From the NCBI GenBank assembly GCA_910575695.1, contig CAJTGJ010000004.1, positions 124,001 through 188,000 on the forward strand: DNA of 64,000 bases, given 5' to 3'. The notes under the pieces are model-generated. The model searched no databases and was not told the DNA's origin. It saw nothing but the letters and a program-made list of their open reading frames with translations. The DNA comes from Oscillospiraceae bacterium (lineage in GTDB: Bacteria > Bacillota > Clostridia > Oscillospirales > Oscillospiraceae). Shown here piece after piece: positions 60,988-64,000 of the stretch (the stretch's first letter is position 1; the number at the start of each line of letters is the position of its first letter). The position numbers and the translations under genes were made by a program.

Positions 60988-61967
60988 CACTCCGCCCCCT
61001 TTTCGTCAGAAGAAGCCTGCTCCATTCCATTTTCAGCAAAAGGCGCTGAAAATTCCATATCCGCAGGCTCCTTCTTCCTCTCCCCACAAAGCCAAAGGCC
61101 GGTTTTGCGGGGGCCCCGGTGGAGGGCGGCCAGAACCGCCTCCCGGGCCTGGGGCACGGTGTACACCGACGCGGGCACGTCCACCCCCAGCGCCCGCAGC
61201 CGGGCAAACACCCGCGTCATGGCGGGCACGCCCAGGCCCATGGTTTCCAGCTCCTCCCCGTGGGAGAATACCTCGGAGGGCGGGCCGGAAAAGGGAATGG
61301 TCCCCCTGTGTATGACCACCAGCCGCTGGGCCTCCCGGGCCACCTCCTCCATGGAGTGGGACACCAGGATCACGCAGGCGTTTTTCTCCTCGTGGTAGGT
61401 GCGGATATTGTCCAGAATCCGGGCGGAGCCGGAGGGGTCCAGACCCGCCGTAGGCTCGTCCAGCACCAGAACACGGGGCTCCATGGCGATGACGCCGGCG
61501 ATGGCCACCCGGCGCTTCTGCCCGCCGGACAGGTCGAAGGGGGATTTCTCCAGCACCCCGGCCTCCAGCCCCACGAAGCGGGCGGACTGCCGCACCCGGC
61601 GGTCCACCTCGTCTGGGTCCAGCCCCATGTTTTTGGGGCCGAAGGCGATGTCCTGGTATACCGTCTCCTCAAAGAGCTGGTATTCCGGGTACTGGAACAC
61701 CAGCCCCACCTGGCACCGCACCTGCCGGGTGCGCTCCTTGCTCTCGAATATGTCCGTCCCTTCAAAGAGCACCTGGCCGGAGGTGGGTTTCAGCAGGCCG
61801 TTGAGGTGCTGGATCAGGGTGGATTTCCCCGACCCGGTGCGGCCGATAATGGCCAGATATTCCCCCGGCTGTGCGGAGAAATCCACGCCCTGGAGCGCGG
61901 TGTGCGCGAAGGGCGTGCCCGCGCTGTAGAGGTGGGTCAATTCTTTTGTCTCAATAATAGCGTCCAT
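60987..61967 (-). CDS. ecfA2: ECF transporter ATPase EcfA2
   Basis: A 326-residue ABC ATPase: Walker A GRTGSGKST, Q-loop QYPEYQLFEETV, signature LSGGQKRRVAIAG, Walker B LVLDEPTAGLDP, H-loop VSHSMEEVA. The C terminus is about 40 residues longer than usual and ends in a low-complexity acidic stretch. Coupled to ecfT. Confidence 0.95.
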   Translation of the reverse strand: MDAIIETKELTHLYSAGTPFAHTALQGVDFSAQPGEYLAIIGRTGSGKSTLIQHLNGLLKPTSGQVLFEGTDIFESKERTRQVRCQVGLVFQYPEYQLFEETVYQDIAFGPKNMGLDPDEVDRRVRQSARFVGLEAGVLEKSPFDLSGGQKRRVAIAGVIAMEPRVLVLDEPTAGLDPSGSARILDNIRTYHEEKNACVILVSHSMEEVAREAQRLVVIHRGTIPFSGPPSEVFSHGEELETMGLGVPAMTRVFARLRALGVDVPASVYTVPQAREAVLAALHRGPRKTGLWLCGERKKEPADMEFSAPFAENGMEQASSDEKGAE

Positions 61968-62024
61968 GAATCAAACTCCTTGAAGGGGAGATAATGTGCC
62001 GGGAATCAATCAAACCGGAAGCGG

Positions 62025-62252
62025 TCAATCGCTTTGTTGATCGGGATCTACACAATGTACGTTTTTATTACATTTCGTGACGATGATTCCAGTGCAAGTC
62101 ACAATAACAACACAAAGATACATACACATACCCAAAACACACGCACTGCCGTAATCCATACCATTGAAAAAATTCCCTGCGAAATCAGATACAAGCATTC
62201 CGCCAACAGCGGCGGCAATTCCCGCTACCATGTATTGCCAAATGTGTTTCAT
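62025..62252 (-). CDS. Small two-span membrane protein between the ECF ATPase genes
   Basis: A 75-residue protein from ATG 62252 with GGAGGAATG upstream. Two hydrophobic spans (YMVAGIAAAVGGMLVSDFAG and SACVLGMCMYLCVVIVTCTGIIV) are joined by a short loop; five Cys. The DNA is clearly more AT-rich than its neighbours. It stands between ecfA1 and ecfA2, which normally touch or overlap. Could be an accessory subunit, but base composition suggests a late insertion. Confidence 0.7.
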   Translation of the reverse strand: MKHIWQYMVAGIAAAVGGMLVSDFAGNFFNGMDYGSACVLGMCMYLCVVIVTCTGIIVTKCNKNVHCVDPDQQSD

Positions 62253-62285
62253 GCTGCATTCCTCCATAAATACCGCTTTACGGCG

Positions 62286-63131
62286 CTACGCCAGCAGTCC
62301 CTTCAACACCCCGGCGCACTCGTCCACCGTCAGCGCGGTGAGGGGCACGTCCACCCCGTTCTGCCGCAGCTCGTACAGCAAAGCCACCGGCTCGGGCACC
62401 TCCAGCCCCAGGGAGCGCAGGCCGTCCACGTTCTGGAACACCTGCTCCGGCCTGTCGTCCGCCATGACGTGGCCGTCGTGCATGACGATCAGCCGGTCCG
62501 CCTGGGCGGCCTCGTCCATGTGGTGGGTGATGAGCACCACCGTGATGCCGGCTTCCGTGTTCAGCCGCTTCACGGTGTCCAGCACCTCTTTCCGGCCCAC
62601 CGGGTCCAGCATGGCGGTGGGCTCGTCCAGCACGATGCATTCCGGACGCATGGCCAGCACCCCGGCGATGGCCACCCGCTGCTTCTGCCCGCCGGACAGC
62701 AGGTGCGGGGCATGGCGGGCGTATTCCGACATACCCACCGCAGCCAAAGCGCTGTCCACCCGCTCCCGGATCTCGGCGGAGGGCACGCCCAGATTCTCCG
62801 GGCCGAAGGCCACGTCCTCCTCCACCACGCTGGCTACGATCTGGTTGTCCGGGTTCTGGAACACCATGCCGATCCGGCGGCGGATGTCCAGCAGTTTATC
62901 CTCGTCGCAGGTGTCCATACCGTCCACATACACCTTGCCCGCCGTGGGCAGGAGGATGGCGTTGAAATGCTTGGACAGGGTGGACTTGCCCGAGCCGTTG
63001 TGGCCCAGCACCGCCACGAACTCCCCCCGCCGGATGGACAGGGACACCCCGTCCAGCACCGTGGGGGCCGCGCCCTCCTCGGTGGTGTAGCGGAAGGTCA
63101 GGTTTTCCGTTTGAATAATGGGCTGCGGCAT
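62286..63131 (-). CDS. ecfA1: ECF transporter ATPase EcfA1
   Basis: A 281-residue ABC ATPase: Walker A GHNGSGKST, Q-loop QNPDNQIVASVVEEDV (typical of EcfA1), signature LSGGQKQRVAIAG, Walker B CIVLDEPTAMLDP, H-loop ITHHMDEAA. Normal length. First of the ECF module; starts 10 bases after the VanZ-like gene. Confidence 0.97.
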   Translation of the reverse strand: MPQPIIQTENLTFRYTTEEGAAPTVLDGVSLSIRRGEFVAVLGHNGSGKSTLSKHFNAILLPTAGKVYVDGMDTCDEDKLLDIRRRIGMVFQNPDNQIVASVVEEDVAFGPENLGVPSAEIRERVDSALAAVGMSEYARHAPHLLSGGQKQRVAIAGVLAMRPECIVLDEPTAMLDPVGRKEVLDTVKRLNTEAGITVVLITHHMDEAAQADRLIVMHDGHVMADDRPEQVFQNVDGLRSLGLEVPEPVALLYELRQNGVDVPLTALTVDECAGVLKGLLA

Positions 63132-63141
63132 GGGAATTACC

Positions 63142-63741
63142 TCACTCGGAAGAAGATACGGGGGAAACGGCCAGCCCCCCGGCAGACCGGGGGAACAGCC
63201 TCCGGACAGCCATCGCCGCCAGGAAGCCGCCGAACACCCCCAGGATGTTGAGCATCAGATCGTCGATATCAAAGGCCCGGCCAATCAAAAGCTGCCAGGT
63301 CTCTATGGAAAGGGTGATGCAGCCGCCGGTCAGCAGCGCCCGCCTCCAGCCAAACCCCCGCCACAGCAGGGCGGCAGACAGGCCGAAGGGCATAAACAGG
63401 ATAACGTTGGCGGCTAAAATATAGATGGAATAGGAAAAGGTCCGGAACGGCGCCAGGCTGACGCTCCCCGGGCTGAAAAAGGGCAGGCCCCCCTCGTTCC
63501 AGGGCTGGCCCAGAGGCAGGCCCGCCAGGGCGGGGACCACCCACCGGGGCGTCAGGCCAAGGACGGCGGCTCCGCCGCAGTACATCCAGAACAGGGCCAT
63601 CACCGCCTCCCGGCGGACGGGGCTGTGCAGCCCCATTTTCTCCAGCCTGCGCCGCCGCAGGGGAAGCAGGCAGAAGAACAGCGCCAGCGCCGGGACCGCG
63701 CCGCACAGCATGGCAAACAGAAAGCCCAGGGTGCGGCCCAT
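63142..63741 (-). CDS. VanZ-like membrane protein
   Basis: A 199-residue protein with about five spans. NVILFMPFGLSAALLW and SIETWQLLIGRAFDIDDLMLNILGVFGGFLAA are the VanZ family signatures (the acidic RxxDxDDxxxN motif). VanZ in enterococci affects teicoplanin response; chromosomal relatives have no clear role. It begins 2 bases after the upstream partial gene. Confidence 0.9.
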   Translation of the reverse strand: MGRTLGFLFAMLCGAVPALALFFCLLPLRRRRLEKMGLHSPVRREAVMALFWMYCGGAAVLGLTPRWVVPALAGLPLGQPWNEGGLPFFSPGSVSLAPFRTFSYSIYILAANVILFMPFGLSAALLWRGFGWRRALLTGGCITLSIETWQLLIGRAFDIDDLMLNILGVFGGFLAAMAVRRLFPRSAGGLAVSPVSSSE

Positions 63742-63742
63742 G

Positions 63743-64000
63743 TCAGCGCCCTATCCACCGCCCCGCGGCCCCGCAGGGCAGGGCCAGTCCCGAGGCGGTG
63801 ACAGGAAGGCCCAGCTCGTCAGACACCGTGTGCCCGCCGAATTTACCGCCGATGACGGTCTGCAATATATAGGTGAGCACCGACGGGGACAGCCCCGTGG
63901 TGTAGGAATTTAAAATGACGAACAGCGGCTGGTCAGACAGCACGTTGGACACCAGCTCCACAAAGGGGTACAGGCTTTCCTCCAGCTTCCAGACCTCGCC
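63743..64000 (-). CDS. Unidentified protein, C-terminal 85 residues only
   Basis: The frame is open to the window's right edge, so the start is outside. Visible sequence includes LEESLYPFVELVSNVL and LFVILNSYTTGLSPSVLTYILQTVIGG, ending AAGRWIGR. No family recognised from this fragment. Its stop is 2 bases before the VanZ-like start, so both are one operon. Confidence 0.55.
   Translation of the reverse strand, partial: GEVWKLEESLYPFVELVSNVLSDQPLFVILNSYTTGLSPSVLTYILQTVIGGKFGGHTVSDELGLPVTASGLALPCGAAGRWIGR

Overview
The window looks like a high-GC, Gram-positive Clostridia genome, most like the gut Oscillospiraceae. That placement is inferred from gene content (sortase and Cna-B pilin, IreB, ClpE-type ATPase, ECF transporter, pantothenate genes) and strong Shine-Dalgarno sequences, not from a marker phylogeny. 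There are three zones.

Zone 1 (1-3880, + strand) is a metabolic operon: the 3' end of an SCP-x-like thiolase, a zinc-ribbon/OB (DUF35-like) protein fused to two nearly identical acyl-carrier domains, a phosphotransacetylase-family enzyme and an MFS carrier, closed by a strong terminator. It reads as an import/thiolysis/acyl-phosphate module. Its substrate cannot be read from the sequence.

Zone 2 (about 3985-47056, almost all - strand) is an integrative conjugative element next to the 3' end of a tRNA-Ala gene. Read in the direction of transcription (high to low coordinates) it holds: an attenuator-like leader; an anti-restriction block of five ArdA-like proteins plus accessory proteins (46745-37435); an adenine methyltransferase and DUF3849-type accessory genes; a secreted surface module (membrane protein, sortase, cysteine-peptidase-like protein, a 2296-residue Cna-B protein ending in LPKTG, DUF3852 protein); VirB6; a frameshifted C5 methyltransferase; the SLOG-PrgI-VirB4 operon; an M23 hydrolase; accessory genes; a likely oriT region, an RHH protein and a MobP-type relaxase; a toprim protein; VirD4; and a small HTH protein. 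Two + strand genes interrupt this order: a nucleotidyltransferase with its own promoter and a UvrD/Rep helicase. No integrase is present, so the other end of the element (and perhaps zone 1 as cargo) probably lies left of position 1.

Zone 3 (47057-64000) is ordinary chromosome: tRNA-Ala(CGC) with a 107-bp tandem duplication that includes its own 5' part, a DUF4358/transglutaminase lipoprotein, ireB, an SH3-NlpC/P60 hydrolase, small conserved genes, the pantothenate block (ECF S-component, coaX, coaBC), a clpE-like ATPase, cvpA, a DUF5711-like protein, truA, the ECF transporter module with a small membrane protein between its two ATPase genes, a VanZ-like protein and a partial gene.

Recurring oddities inside the element are very frequent TTG starts joined to upstream stops as TTGA, several genes whose Shine-Dalgarno points at ACG, ATT or CTG, and a short C-terminal Gly-Gly-Met-like tail on many unrelated accessory proteins whose codons often double as the next gene's Shine-Dalgarno.
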